6,593 nucleotides of DNA from JBBRLG01 sp038231495 (GCA_038231495.1 JBBRLG010000425.1:1-6593), one strand, 5' to 3'. Numbered from the stretch's first letter, positions 1-5,551 are shown. The notes: a model not told the origin generated them from the sequence alone. Translations and numbers: made by a program.

Positions 1-1
1 G

Positions 2-106
2 GCGGCATTCGTCGCCGGGGTCAGCCGAGTCAACGGTCGGAAGGATAAGATGGGGTTTGTGTTTAACCATGATGACCTCCACCCCAAGAAGCGGAAAGCT
101 GGGTAA
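2..106 (+). CDS. Possible C-terminal end of an unknown protein, cut by the window edge
   Basis: An uninterrupted frame enters from the left edge and ends at TAA 104-106, giving 34 residues that finish in a basic tail (PKKRKAG). I do not recognise the family. A 105-base open frame in GC-rich DNA can arise by chance, so it may not be coding. In its favour, it ends just before the region where the PIN-like frame starts, as expected for a neighbouring gene. The tail resembles a nuclear localisation signal only by coincidence; it is simply a Lys/Arg-rich end. Confidence 0.22.
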   Translation, partial: AAFVAGVSRVNGRKDKMGFVFNHDDLHPKKRKAG

Positions 107-543
107 TTCTTTCTGCACACCTACTTAGTCGTGACGTAATTGTCGCGGGGCACCAACAGACCACGCAGGAATGGTGGGCGAACCGACGTAGCGAGTTTGA
201 GTGCTCGGTCTCCCAAGTTGTCATCGACGAATCCTCAGTCGGCGATCCCGCGGAAGTACAAAAGCGACTCGCGATCATCGGCGACCTGCCGGCCCTTGAT
301 GTCACGGAAACCGCTGAGTCGTTGACTCGGGCTATCATGGCTGCCGGCATCCTTCCGCCGCACGCATTTCCTGACGCCGCCCACGTTGCTGTGTCAGCGG
401 TTCACGGCGTTGATTATCTGCTGACCTGGAATTGCAAGCACTTGGCAAACGCACAGATCGCGCGGAGAATAGCAGTGGTGTGTGAGAAGCTGGGCCACCG
501 GATGCCCATTATCTGCACGCCCGAAGAACTCATGGGAGCATAA
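106..543 (+). pseudogene. VapC-like PIN-domain toxin, 5' end degraded (no start codon)
   Basis: The frame reads RDVIVAGHQQTTQEWW, then VVIDESSVGDPAEVQKRL, then FPDAAHVAVSAVHG, VDYLLTWNCKHLANA and PIICTPEELMG. This is the layout of the PIN-domain ribonucleases annotated as VapC-family toxins in planctomycetes and cyanobacteria. PIN toxins cleave RNA using clustered acidic residues. The later ones (VIDE, FPDAAH) are visible, but the family's N-terminal segment with the first acidic residue and the Y-I-E-T type start is not recognisable. The frame is open from 76 to the TAA at 541-543, yet has no ATG, GTG or TTG before 322, which would delete half the domain. ATGs at 69 and 72 lie in another frame that stops at 126-128, so a one-base shift near 104-130 could have split the gene. 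The small partner gene starts 4 bases after the stop. Probably inactive. An unusual start or a sequencing error is the alternative. Confidence 0.72.
534..538 (+). promoter_or_regulatory. Ribosome binding site for the small partner gene
   Basis: GGGAG lies 9 bases before the ATG at 548, inside the last codons of the PIN-like gene. It supports this ATG over in-frame starts further upstream, and implies that the two genes were translated from one transcript. Confidence 0.55.
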
Positions 544-547
544 CATC

Positions 548-784
548 ATGTGGGAAGATCCTATTGTCGCAGAAGTGCACCGAACCCGCGAAAAGCTAGC
601 GGCGGAGTACAACTTTGACGTGACGGCATTCTTCGCGGACCTTCGACGGCGTCAAGCTGCGCTGGGTGCTAGGCTTGTGCGTCAAAAAAAACAGCCGAAC
701 CCGGCGCTGCAGCCGACCGGGGCCGCCATTCCGGTTCCTCAAGCCTCAAAGTCGCAAGAGGCGGCCCCGGCGGCTGAGCTTTAG
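548..784 (+). CDS. Small partner protein of the PIN toxin, C-terminus encoded by the attC-like element
   Basis: This 78-residue protein begins MWEDPIVAEVHRTREKL and continues AEYNFDVTAFFADLRRRQ. That is the form of a short charged protein (D-P-I-V-x-E-V at the start, F-N-x-D-x-x-A-x-F in the middle) which I know as the usual downstream neighbour of this PIN toxin type. It probably acts as antitoxin or accessory protein, but its biochemistry is not known to me. Homologues typically end soon after the G-x-x-L-V segment with a proline/arginine-rich tail. Here, from about residue 49, the protein instead reads through the attC-like hairpin as NPALQPTGAAIPVPQ and on to a stop at 782-784. The last ~30 residues are therefore probably not native. 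It lies 4 bases after the PIN-like gene and has its own Shine-Dalgarno sequence. The real, short gene seems intact over its conserved part. Confidence 0.72.
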   Translation: MWEDPIVAEVHRTREKLAAEYNFDVTAFFADLRRRQAALGARLVRQKKQPNPALQPTGAAIPVPQASKSQEAAPAAEL

Positions 785-792
785 CGTTCGGT
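694..792 (+). repeat. attC-like recombination site (integron cassette end) / LQPTGAA dispersed repeat
   Basis: The outer boxes GCCGAAC (694-700, R''-like) and GTTCGGT (786-792, R'-like) are complementary over 7 positions, with one G-T wobble at the outer end. Next come unpaired spacers of 5 bases (701-705) and 6 bases (780-785). The stem follows: 706-708 pairs with 777-779, 710-715 with 771-776, and 717-727 with 760-770. That is 20 Watson-Crick pairs, broken only by single unpaired bases G709 and A716, both on the left arm. A 32-nt loop (728-759) completes the structure. Paired R boxes, unpaired central spacers, L''/L' arms and extrahelical bases confined to the L'' arm are the recognition features that integron integrases use on folded bottom-strand attC sites. 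The site points the same way as the two genes before it, as in a cassette. R' departs from GTTRRRY at its fourth base, but R'' carries the compensating change. No integrase is visible here. The alternative is a dispersed palindromic repeat unrelated to integrons. Confidence 0.66.
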
Positions 793-912
793 GCATTGCT
801 GACAACAGAAACAAACCTGGTCAGGGAGCGGGTCGCTTCCCTGATGCAGTTTTTCGGCGGCGCGGTGATCGGCTTCCGCCTTTCGCACCCACTCCCTCGT
901 CAGCTTTTTCAT
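781..912 (-). pseudogene. HEPN-domain toxin, truncated to its N-terminal 43 residues
   Basis: The frame MKKLTREWVRKAEADHRAAEKL, then QVCFCCQQCTER, matches the start of HEPN-domain proteins. In these, a W-x-x-K-A-x-x-D helix is followed by V-C-F-x-x-Q-Q-x-x-E and then a Y-L-K-A-L helix. Full HEPN proteins of this type are around 120-140 residues and carry the catalytic R-x4-6-H ribonuclease motif in the later helices. Here the frame stops at 783-781 immediately after the Q-Q-C-T-E block, and everything beyond lies in the attC-like element. The catalytic half is therefore missing and the fragment should be inactive as a toxin. The start ATG (912-910) is inside the 3' part of the nucleotidyltransferase gene. 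The loss of homology falls within 780-787, at the R' box of the element. No continuation of HEPN sequence was found on the other side of the cassette within the window. Confidence 0.75.
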
Positions 913-1264
913 ACAAGACTTTCCCCTGCGCCACGATCTCGCGCAAAAAGGAATCACCTTCCTCCAAACGCCAGGCCATGTTCTTCGGCGTGCGCACAAT
1001 AAGGTCCAGGGGGAAGCAAGGCTCGCAGGCCAAATCGATGCGAACCGCTTGGTCGAGTTGATTGCGGGCGGGCATGATGACGAGGATGTCCACGTCGCTG
1101 TCCTCATGCGGCGTTCCATAGGCGTAAGAGCCGAACAAGATGATCTTGTCCGGCTGGAAGTGATCCGCCACCCGGCGGGCGTAGGCGCGGATCACCCGCA
1201 ACGGCACGTCCGCCCCTCGGTAATACGTCGCCAGTTCTGGTTTGCTTTTTCGTTTGCTTGCCAT
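821..1264 (-). CDS. MNT-like minimal nucleotidyltransferase (antitoxin partner of HEPN)
   Basis: This 147-residue protein carries the polymerase-beta-type nucleotidyltransferase signature: FGSYAYGT (Gly45-Ser46), DSDVDILV with metal-binding Asp57 and Asp59, and a third Asp in PLDLIVRTP (Asp87). It ends its normal fold at GKVLYEK (residues 114-120). Proteins of this family pair with HEPN ribonucleases. In characterised MNT-HEPN systems the nucleotidyltransferase neutralises the toxin by adding AMP to it. The start at ATG 1264 is preferred because a TACAAT hexamer sits just upstream. A TTG at 1303 would overlap that promoter and the terminator hairpin. The last ~27 residues are Arg/Lys/Ser/Gly-rich and are read out of frame through the HEPN coding sequence, so the native stop may have been lost. 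The HEPN start lies 92 bases inside this gene. The catalytic core looks intact although its partner is broken. Confidence 0.8.
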   Translation of the reverse strand: MASKRKSKPELATYYRGADVPLRVIRAYARRVADHFQPDKIILFGSYAYGTPHEDSDVDILVIMPARNQLDQAVRIDLACEPCFPLDLIVRTPKNMAWRLEEGDSFLREIVAQGKVLYEKADEGVGAKGGSRSPRRRKTASGKRPAP

Positions 1265-1271
1265 ACCCGGT

Positions 1272-1277
1272 ATTGTA
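1272..1277 (-). promoter_or_regulatory. Candidate -10 element of the nucleotidyltransferase gene
   Basis: TACAAT on the - strand matches TATAAT at 5 of 6 positions. It lies only 7 bases before the ATG, which would put transcription start at or next to the start codon (a leaderless mRNA). No Shine-Dalgarno sequence is seen. A -35 match (TTGAAC) exists but with a 20-base spacer, so this is uncertain. Confidence 0.3.
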
Positions 1278-1303
1278 CTCGCTCGACGCGCACGATGGTT
1301 CAA

Positions 1304-1336
1304 AGAGCCGCGCGGTTTTCCGAACCGCGCGGCTCT
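1304..1336 (-). terminator. Strong hairpin, probable intrinsic terminator of the protease gene
   Basis: Perfect 14-base arms (AGAGCCGCGCGGTT and its complement) flank a 5-base loop, 42 bases past the protease stop codon. Read on the - strand, the stem ends in CTCTTT and continues TTGAACC, a short U-rich tract. A shorter additional copy of the arm motif (TCCGAACCGCG) follows at 1336-1346. It separates the protease from the nucleotidyltransferase gene on the same strand. Confidence 0.55.
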
Positions 1337-1377
1337 CCGAACCGCGGCTAAACAGGGAAGTGGTTCCTGGCTGGTCC

Positions 1378-3423
1378 TTACCGTCCCGCCACCGGTTTGC
1401 GCGACTGCATGAAGTCTTCCATGATCTGCAATACCTCGTTGTTCGTAAAGTTCCGCTTGAACTTATACGGCGCGCCCGCGGGCGTGTCCGATGGCGGATC
1501 GTCGCCCTTGCCGTCGAGCTTCTCCGCGTCGTCCTTGCTGAACTGCGCCTTCAACTCCTTTTCGTTCAGCGTCACCTTTTTGCGCGCCTTGCGCTCCTTG
1601 AGCAACTCGATGTCCTTCGCCTGCTTGACGAAATCCTTGGACTCCTTGACGCGGGCGGCGGATTTCTCCTTCAAACCCGTCTTCAGTTCGGGCGTCACCA
1701 GGCCGACGTCCTCGTGGTCGGCCGGTTTTACCTTGTCGAAGGGCAGCGCGTGCTCCGACTCCTTCTCGCCTTCCGTCAGGTACTCCGTGAGCGACGGCAC
1801 GGCCACGTCGGACACGACGCCGCGCACCTGCGTGCTGTCGCCGTTAGCGCGGTAGAACTGCTGGATCGTCATCTTTAACGCCCCCAGCTTGGACGGGGTG
1901 TCGCCGCGCGCCTGGCTGCCAAGGTCGATCACCGTCTGCACCGTCCCCTTGCCGTAAGTCGTCGTGTCGCCGACCAGCAGCGCGCGGTTGTAATCCTGCA
2001 ACGCACCGGCGAGGATTTCGGACGCGCTGGCACTGAACCGGCTGGTCAGCACGATCATCGGACCGGCGTAAACCGTACCCTTCTCCGGGTCGTCCTTGCG
2101 CAGGATTTTGCCGTTGGAACCCTTCACTTGCACGATCGGCCCCTGGTCGATGAACAGGCCGGTCAGGCTCAGCGCCTCGTTCAGCAGACCGCCGCCGTTG
2201 TGGCGCAGGTCGAGGACCACGCCGTCCACCTTCTTGTCCTTGAACTCCTTCAGAATTTTGCGCACGTCTTCGGTCGCGCTCTTCGGCGGGTTTTGCTCGT
2301 TGCCGGCGTCGGCGTAGAACGACGGCAGGTCGATGACGCCGACCAGGTACGGCTTGCCGTCCGCTTTCTTGCCCTGCTCTACGATGTCGCCGCGGGCCTC
2401 CTGGGCTTTCAACTCGACCTTCTGCCGGGTCAAGTCAATGACGATTGGCTCGATCTTGCCGACGGGGACTACCTTCAACTGCACCTTGGTGCCGCGCGGC
2501 CCGCGGACCATCTTGACCACCTCTTGCAGCTTCATGTCCACGGCATCGACAAACTTGTCGTCGCCCTGGGCCACGGCGACGATCTTGTCGTTGGGCTTGA
2601 GCCGGCCGTCCTTGCCGGCCGCGCCGCCGGGCACCACTTCCACCACGATCGTCGTGCCGTTTTCCGAACGCAACACCGCGCCGATGCCGTCGAGGTTGAG
2701 GCGCATGGCGATCTCGAAATCGGCCAGCGTGGTCGGCGACATGTAGGTCGAGTGCGGGTCGATGCTCGTGGTCAGGTCGGTCAGATAGATTTCCAGCAGG
2801 TCGGCGTTGTCCACCTGCTTCCAGCGTTTGGCCAGGCTCTTGTAGCGGGTGAGTACCTTTTCCTTCGCCTCGGCCTCGGCGACCGGCTTGTCGCCCATGC
2901 GTTGCAACAGCAGGTCGAACTTGATGCGCTTGCGCCAGCGCTCGCGCATCTCGTCGTCGGTCTTGGCATACTCGATGGTGTCGGGATCGGTGTCCAGGAA
3001 CTCCTGCACGGTATAGTCGTGCTGGGCACCGACGAACTCATCGACGAGCTTTTGGCGCTCGCCGACGCGCGTCAGCAGGCGCTCGTAGACCTTGTAGGGG
3101 AAGGTGAGTTCGCCCTTGAGGAGTTGGTCGTCGAGGTCGGTCTCGGACTTCTTGAACTCGTCGAAGTCGGCCTGGACGAAATAGAGCTTGTTGGGGTCGA
3201 GACCCTTGAGGAAACGGCGGAACACGCGCCTGGAAATGTCGTCGTTAATTTCGGGCTGGCTGAGGTGGCCGCGTTTCAGGTACTCGCAAACGATCTGGGC
3301 GATGAGGGCGTCTTGTTTGCCCTCTTTCGGCTCGGCCGTGGCCGGTGCCGCAATCAGGAACAGGCTGACCGCGAGGGCCAGCAAGGGGATAAAACGTTTG
3401 GCGTGAAGAAGCCGTTTGCTCAT
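1378..3423 (-). CDS. prc: Tail-specific (carboxy-terminal processing) protease, S41 family, Prc-like
   Basis: A 681-residue exported serine protease of the Prc/Tsp type, which degrades or trims periplasmic proteins from their C-termini; in E. coli Prc processes PBP3 and turns over the peptidoglycan hydrolase MepS. A signal peptide (hydrophobic stretch ~11-25, ending PATA-EP) is followed by a helical N-terminal domain (~35-235). A PDZ domain (~240-325, DGIGAVLRSENG and LKPNDKIVAV) comes next, then the S41 core (~355-545) with VLDLRHNGGG (403-412). The catalytic dyad is Ser466 in FSASASE and Lys492 in YGKGTVQ, one residue further apart than in E. coli Prc. The charged C-terminal region (~555-675) resembles DUF3340. 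Length matches the long Prc group rather than the short CtpA group. AGGAAGG lies 10 bases before the ATG. It appears monocistronic: a divergent region lies upstream and a terminator hairpin downstream. All key residues are present. Confidence 0.95.
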   Translation of the reverse strand: MSKRLLHAKRFIPLLALAVSLFLIAAPATAEPKEGKQDALIAQIVCEYLKRGHLSQPEINDDISRRVFRRFLKGLDPNKLYFVQADFDEFKKSETDLDDQLLKGELTFPYKVYERLLTRVGERQKLVDEFVGAQHDYTVQEFLDTDPDTIEYAKTDDEMRERWRKRIKFDLLLQRMGDKPVAEAEAKEKVLTRYKSLAKRWKQVDNADLLEIYLTDLTTSIDPHSTYMSPTTLADFEIAMRLNLDGIGAVLRSENGTTIVVEVVPGGAAGKDGRLKPNDKIVAVAQGDDKFVDAVDMKLQEVVKMVRGPRGTKVQLKVVPVGKIEPIVIDLTRQKVELKAQEARGDIVEQGKKADGKPYLVGVIDLPSFYADAGNEQNPPKSATEDVRKILKEFKDKKVDGVVLDLRHNGGGLLNEALSLTGLFIDQGPIVQVKGSNGKILRKDDPEKGTVYAGPMIVLTSRFSASASEILAGALQDYNRALLVGDTTTYGKGTVQTVIDLGSQARGDTPSKLGALKMTIQQFYRANGDSTQVRGVVSDVAVPSLTEYLTEGEKESEHALPFDKVKPADHEDVGLVTPELKTGLKEKSAARVKESKDFVKQAKDIELLKERKARKKVTLNEKELKAQFSKDDAEKLDGKGDDPPSDTPAGAPYKFKRNFTNNEVLQIMEDFMQSRKPVAGR

Positions 3424-3433
3424 GGTTTGGCAG

Positions 3434-3440
3434 CCTTCCT
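3434..3440 (-). promoter_or_regulatory. Ribosome binding site of the protease gene
   Basis: AGGAAGG on the - strand, 10 bases before the ATG at 3423, supports this start. The signal peptide begins directly at that codon. Confidence 0.6.
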
Positions 3441-3491
3441 GTCGTGGGGGGTGAAATCGTCGTTCGGAACGTTTTTGGCGTTCATTCCGCT

Positions 3492-3521
3492 GTCCACTTA
3501 CATTGTATATGCGCGGTGGAC
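3492..3521 (-). promoter_or_regulatory. Candidate protease promoter with a flanking inverted repeat
   Basis: On the - strand TACAAT (a 5/6 match to the -10 consensus) lies about 75 bases before the protease ATG, with no convincing -35 box 17 bases upstream. It is enclosed by perfect 6-base arms GTCCAC (3492-3497) and GTGGAC (3516-3521), with centres 24 bases apart. A repressor dimer bound there would cover the -10 region. Six-base arms can occur by chance, so the operator reading is weak. Confidence 0.3.
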
Positions 3522-3608
3522 CTCTTCCTCGGGGCGGGCGCTGATGTTACCATTGCCGGGGGAAGGCCGCAATCGCGAAGCAGGGCGGCAGCGGTGCCGA
3601 CAAAACGC

Positions 3609-3638
3609 TTGCACAAACCTCCCGCTGGTGCATACAAC
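3609..3638 (+). promoter_or_regulatory. Weak candidate promoter for the 3671-4283 gene pair
   Basis: TTGCAC (3609-3614) and TACAAC (3633-3638) are separated by 18 bases and lie 33 bases before the ATG at 3671. Matches to consensus are partial. The remaining bases between the divergent genes (3424-3670) show no coding sequence or RNA gene that I recognise. Confidence 0.28.
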
Positions 3639-3670
3639 GGGGATAGGTCGAGGAGCAATCGGAGACAACG

Positions 3671-3943
3671 ATGAGTGATCGTGGCACACTACTTTACTGC
3701 GACGAAGCCGGTCGTTTCATCGAACAAATCCAGGACCCGGTGACGAAGCAGCTTGTCAACATGGCCTTCGTCCATCTGGTCAAGAAGGTCCACCTGGAGA
3801 AGAACGGCTTCCCAAGGTGCGATCTCGACGTGCTGTTTTTGGTGACAACGCTCAAGGATTTTTTTGCGGAGCATGAGGTACTGGCTCGCACGCTCGAAGG
3901 CGAGACAGTAGGGGCGTGGTTTGAAGAGCGAAGCAATGACTGA
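3671..3943 (+). CDS. Small soluble hypothetical protein
   Basis: A 90-residue, mostly polar protein that begins MSDRGTLLYCDEAGRFIEQI and ends FEERSND. It has no signal peptide, membrane segment or motif that I recognise. The middle (LVNMAFVHLVKKVHLEK) and C-terminal parts (LDVLFLVTTLKDFFAEHEVLARTLEG) look like amphipathic helices, with two cysteines (Cys10, Cys50). GGAG ends 7 bases before the ATG. Its stop overlaps the start of the membrane-protein gene downstream, so the two are probably co-translated and may work together, perhaps as a cytoplasmic partner of the membrane protein. That last point is inference only. Confidence 0.65.
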   Translation: MSDRGTLLYCDEAGRFIEQIQDPVTKQLVNMAFVHLVKKVHLEKNGFPRCDLDVLFLVTTLKDFFAEHEVLARTLEGETVGAWFEERSND

Positions 3944-4283
3944 GCGCGGTCGAAGAATCCTAACCTGGAAAGACATCTGCTGGATCGCCGGCCTGACGGT
4001 CCTCTTCGAGGGCGTCACCTGCCTGTTCCGCTTCGGTTGGGGAATGGAATCGACGCGCGACACCGGCGTCTTGCGGCACCTGACGTTTGGGCTACGCATC
4101 CACCACGGCTACCTGGGCGTTCTCCTGGCCGGAGCCGCGTTCCTGTTCCCCAGAGAATGGCGGCTGCGGAAATGGTGCTTGTACGTCGGCATGGCCCTGG
4201 TGGCGTCGGACCTGGCCCACCACTTCCTGGTTCTGTGGCCGATCACCGGCGACCCGCACTTCGACCTCACCTACCCGGATTGA
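3936..4283 (+). CDS. Small three-helix membrane protein with paired histidines, unknown function
   Basis: 115 residues with three hydrophobic segments (~13-32, ~57-72, ~80-101). Conserved-looking polar motifs sit at their edges: RIHHGYLG (His56-His57) opening the second, SDLAHHFLVLW (Asp92, His95-His96) in the third, then PITGDPHFDLTYPD at the C-terminus. Two His pairs and an Asp placed in or near the membrane suggest metal or haem binding or proton transfer, but I do not recognise the family. The ATG at 3936-3938 overlaps the TGA of the preceding gene by 8 bases in another frame. An in-frame TTG at 3921 is less likely because translational coupling fits the ATG. It ends at TGA 4281-4283, directly against the stop codon of the opposing acyltransferase gene. 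Confidence 0.72.
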   Translation: MTERGRRILTWKDICWIAGLTVLFEGVTCLFRFGWGMESTRDTGVLRHLTFGLRIHHGYLGVLLAGAAFLFPREWRLRKWCLYVGMALVASDLAHHFLVLWPITGDPHFDLTYPD

Positions 4284-5543
4284 TCAGCGGACGCGGAGGA
4301 AGGGGCGCTCGAAGGCCAGGTAAAACCCGTAAGCCAATATGAGGGAAAGCGGCACGCCGACAAAGCCCAACACCAACAGGCACAACGGCGGACTCGCGCC
4401 CAGGCTGAGCGCGACGATCTGTACCAGTGCCAGCACCGGCCAATGGGTGAGGTAAAGGCTGTAGGAGAATTTGCCGAGCGCCACGGCGGGGCCGGACTGA
4501 AAAAGGGTGAGGAGCTTCGCGGCGGAGCCGGCGCGCGCGGAGCGGGTGCAGAAGACGAGGACTACCGCCGTCACGACGCCGGCGCCATAATCCGCCGAGA
4601 CCGGGTACGACGCGACTTCCGGGCACAGGGCCACGGCAGCCAGTCCGCCCAGCACGAGTAGCGCCGCCACCCAGCGCCACGGGACTTGTCGGCGGCAAAC
4701 GACGGCCCAACGCGCGAGCGCAAAACTCACTTCCGACGCGACCATGCCGAGCGCGAACAGGCCGAGGAACCAGAAGCACGCCGAGTCGAAGCGGCCCGTC
4801 GGCACGGACGACGGGTCGGAGATAGGCACGACCAGAAGCACGAGGCGGACCAGTAGTTGCGGAGCCTGACCGAGCAACACAGCAGTCAGGAGCGCGGGCA
4901 CGACCCCGAGCCGACGCCAGAGCGGCACGAGCACGAGGGCAAACACGAAGTAGATCTGCCACTCGGTCGCCACGCTCCACATCGGGGGGTCGATCTTGAG
5001 CGCCCACGCGCCGCTGAGGTTGTGGACGAGGCCAACATGGGCCAATAAGGGGGCCCCAGCAAACGCCGGCAAAGCCTCGTCGTGCCGCGTGCCGCCGGGT
5101 TGGCGTAGGGCGGGGATCATCGCATAGGTCAGTAGGCACAGGGCCAGGGCCGCATAGTAGGCCGGCAGGATGCGGCGTCCCCGGCGGAGAAAGAACCGCA
5201 CCGCGCCGCCGGGCAGCCCGCCGCCGGACTGCGACAACGGCAGCATCAGGCAATAGCCCGACAGGACGATGAAGACGTCCACGCCGTACTGGCCCCGCAG
5301 AAACAGATTTGTCAGGAAGCGGAGGGGGCCGGGGACGATGTCTGGGCAGTCTGCGAAGGCATTGAGATAGGCGTGGTGCAGCACGACGAACAGCGCGGCA
5401 CAGCCCCGCAAGCCGTCTAAATAGGGCAAGTGAAGCCGGTGCCCCGACGGCCGGTGGCCTATCGGCTGCTGCGCGGGGAAAGTAGCGGTGGCGGCAGACG
5501 GTGAGGGTGACAAATCAATCGCGGGCGGTTCTACCGTGGACAC
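4284..5543 (-). CDS. Acyltransferase 3 family (OafA/YrhL-like) membrane O-acyltransferase
   Basis: A 419-residue polytopic membrane protein with the acyltransferase-3 signatures in order: YLDGLRG (41-47), His56-His57 of VVLHHAY, GVDVFIVLSGY (87-97), RRGRRILPAYY (120-130), MWSVATEWQIYF (188-199) and SYSLYLTHW (360-368). These proteins move acyl groups, usually acetyl, from a cytoplasmic donor to sugars of envelope glycans, exopolysaccharides or antibiotics. Nothing here identifies the substrate, and no SGNH domain is fused. A Pro/Ser/Ala-rich soluble leader of ~35 residues precedes the first helix. I chose the GTG start at 5543: AGGAG lies 8 bases before it and a promoter covers the region upstream. 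An in-frame TTG at 5618 would lie within that promoter's -35 box. No sugar-metabolism genes adjoin it. Confidence 0.9.
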   Translation of the reverse strand: MSTVEPPAIDLSPSPSAATATFPAQQPIGHRPSGHRLHLPYLDGLRGCAALFVVLHHAYLNAFADCPDIVPGPLRFLTNLFLRGQYGVDVFIVLSGYCLMLPLSQSGGGLPGGAVRFFLRRGRRILPAYYAALALCLLTYAMIPALRQPGGTRHDEALPAFAGAPLLAHVGLVHNLSGAWALKIDPPMWSVATEWQIYFVFALVLVPLWRRLGVVPALLTAVLLGQAPQLLVRLVLLVVPISDPSSVPTGRFDSACFWFLGLFALGMVASEVSFALARWAVVCRRQVPWRWVAALLVLGGLAAVALCPEVASYPVSADYGAGVVTAVVLVFCTRSARAGSAAKLLTLFQSGPAVALGKFSYSLYLTHWPVLALVQIVALSLGASPPLCLLVLGFVGVPLSLILAYGFYLAFERPFLRVR

Positions 5544-5551
5544 GCGACAAC

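Noticed and set aside
83..103. PKKRKAG, resembling a nuclear localisation signal
   Set aside because: Coincidental basic tail in a doubtful bacterial frame.
1..130. attC-like site or cassette start upstream of the PIN gene
   Set aside because: No bulged hairpin or paired R boxes could be found here; GTTTAAC at 61-67 alone is not enough. The left boundary of the presumed cassette is not defined in this window.
666..1061. 131-codon + strand frame across the attC-like element
   Set aside because: Reads the hairpin in another frame (RRCSRPGPPFR) and then runs antisense to HEPN and nucleotidyltransferase codons; no family resemblance.
1304..1348. Second attC-like site at the hairpin near 1320
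   Set aside because: The stem is perfect with no one-sided bulges, no unpaired spacers and no outer R boxes, so it fits a terminator better.
1258..1878. 206-codon open frame on the + strand
   Set aside because: Antisense to the protease C-terminal region and crossing the terminator hairpin; Leu/Arg-rich composition typical of a shadow frame.
2128..3678. Long open frame (516 codons) on the + strand
   Set aside because: It lies antisense to the protease gene, is Leu/Val/Gly/Arg-rich as expected for the complement of GC-biased codons, and matches no family. The protease frame has clear domains and catalytic residues.
4267..5253. 328-codon open frame on the - strand
   Set aside because: An out-of-frame reading of the acyltransferase gene, Arg/Pro/Gly-rich with no motif.
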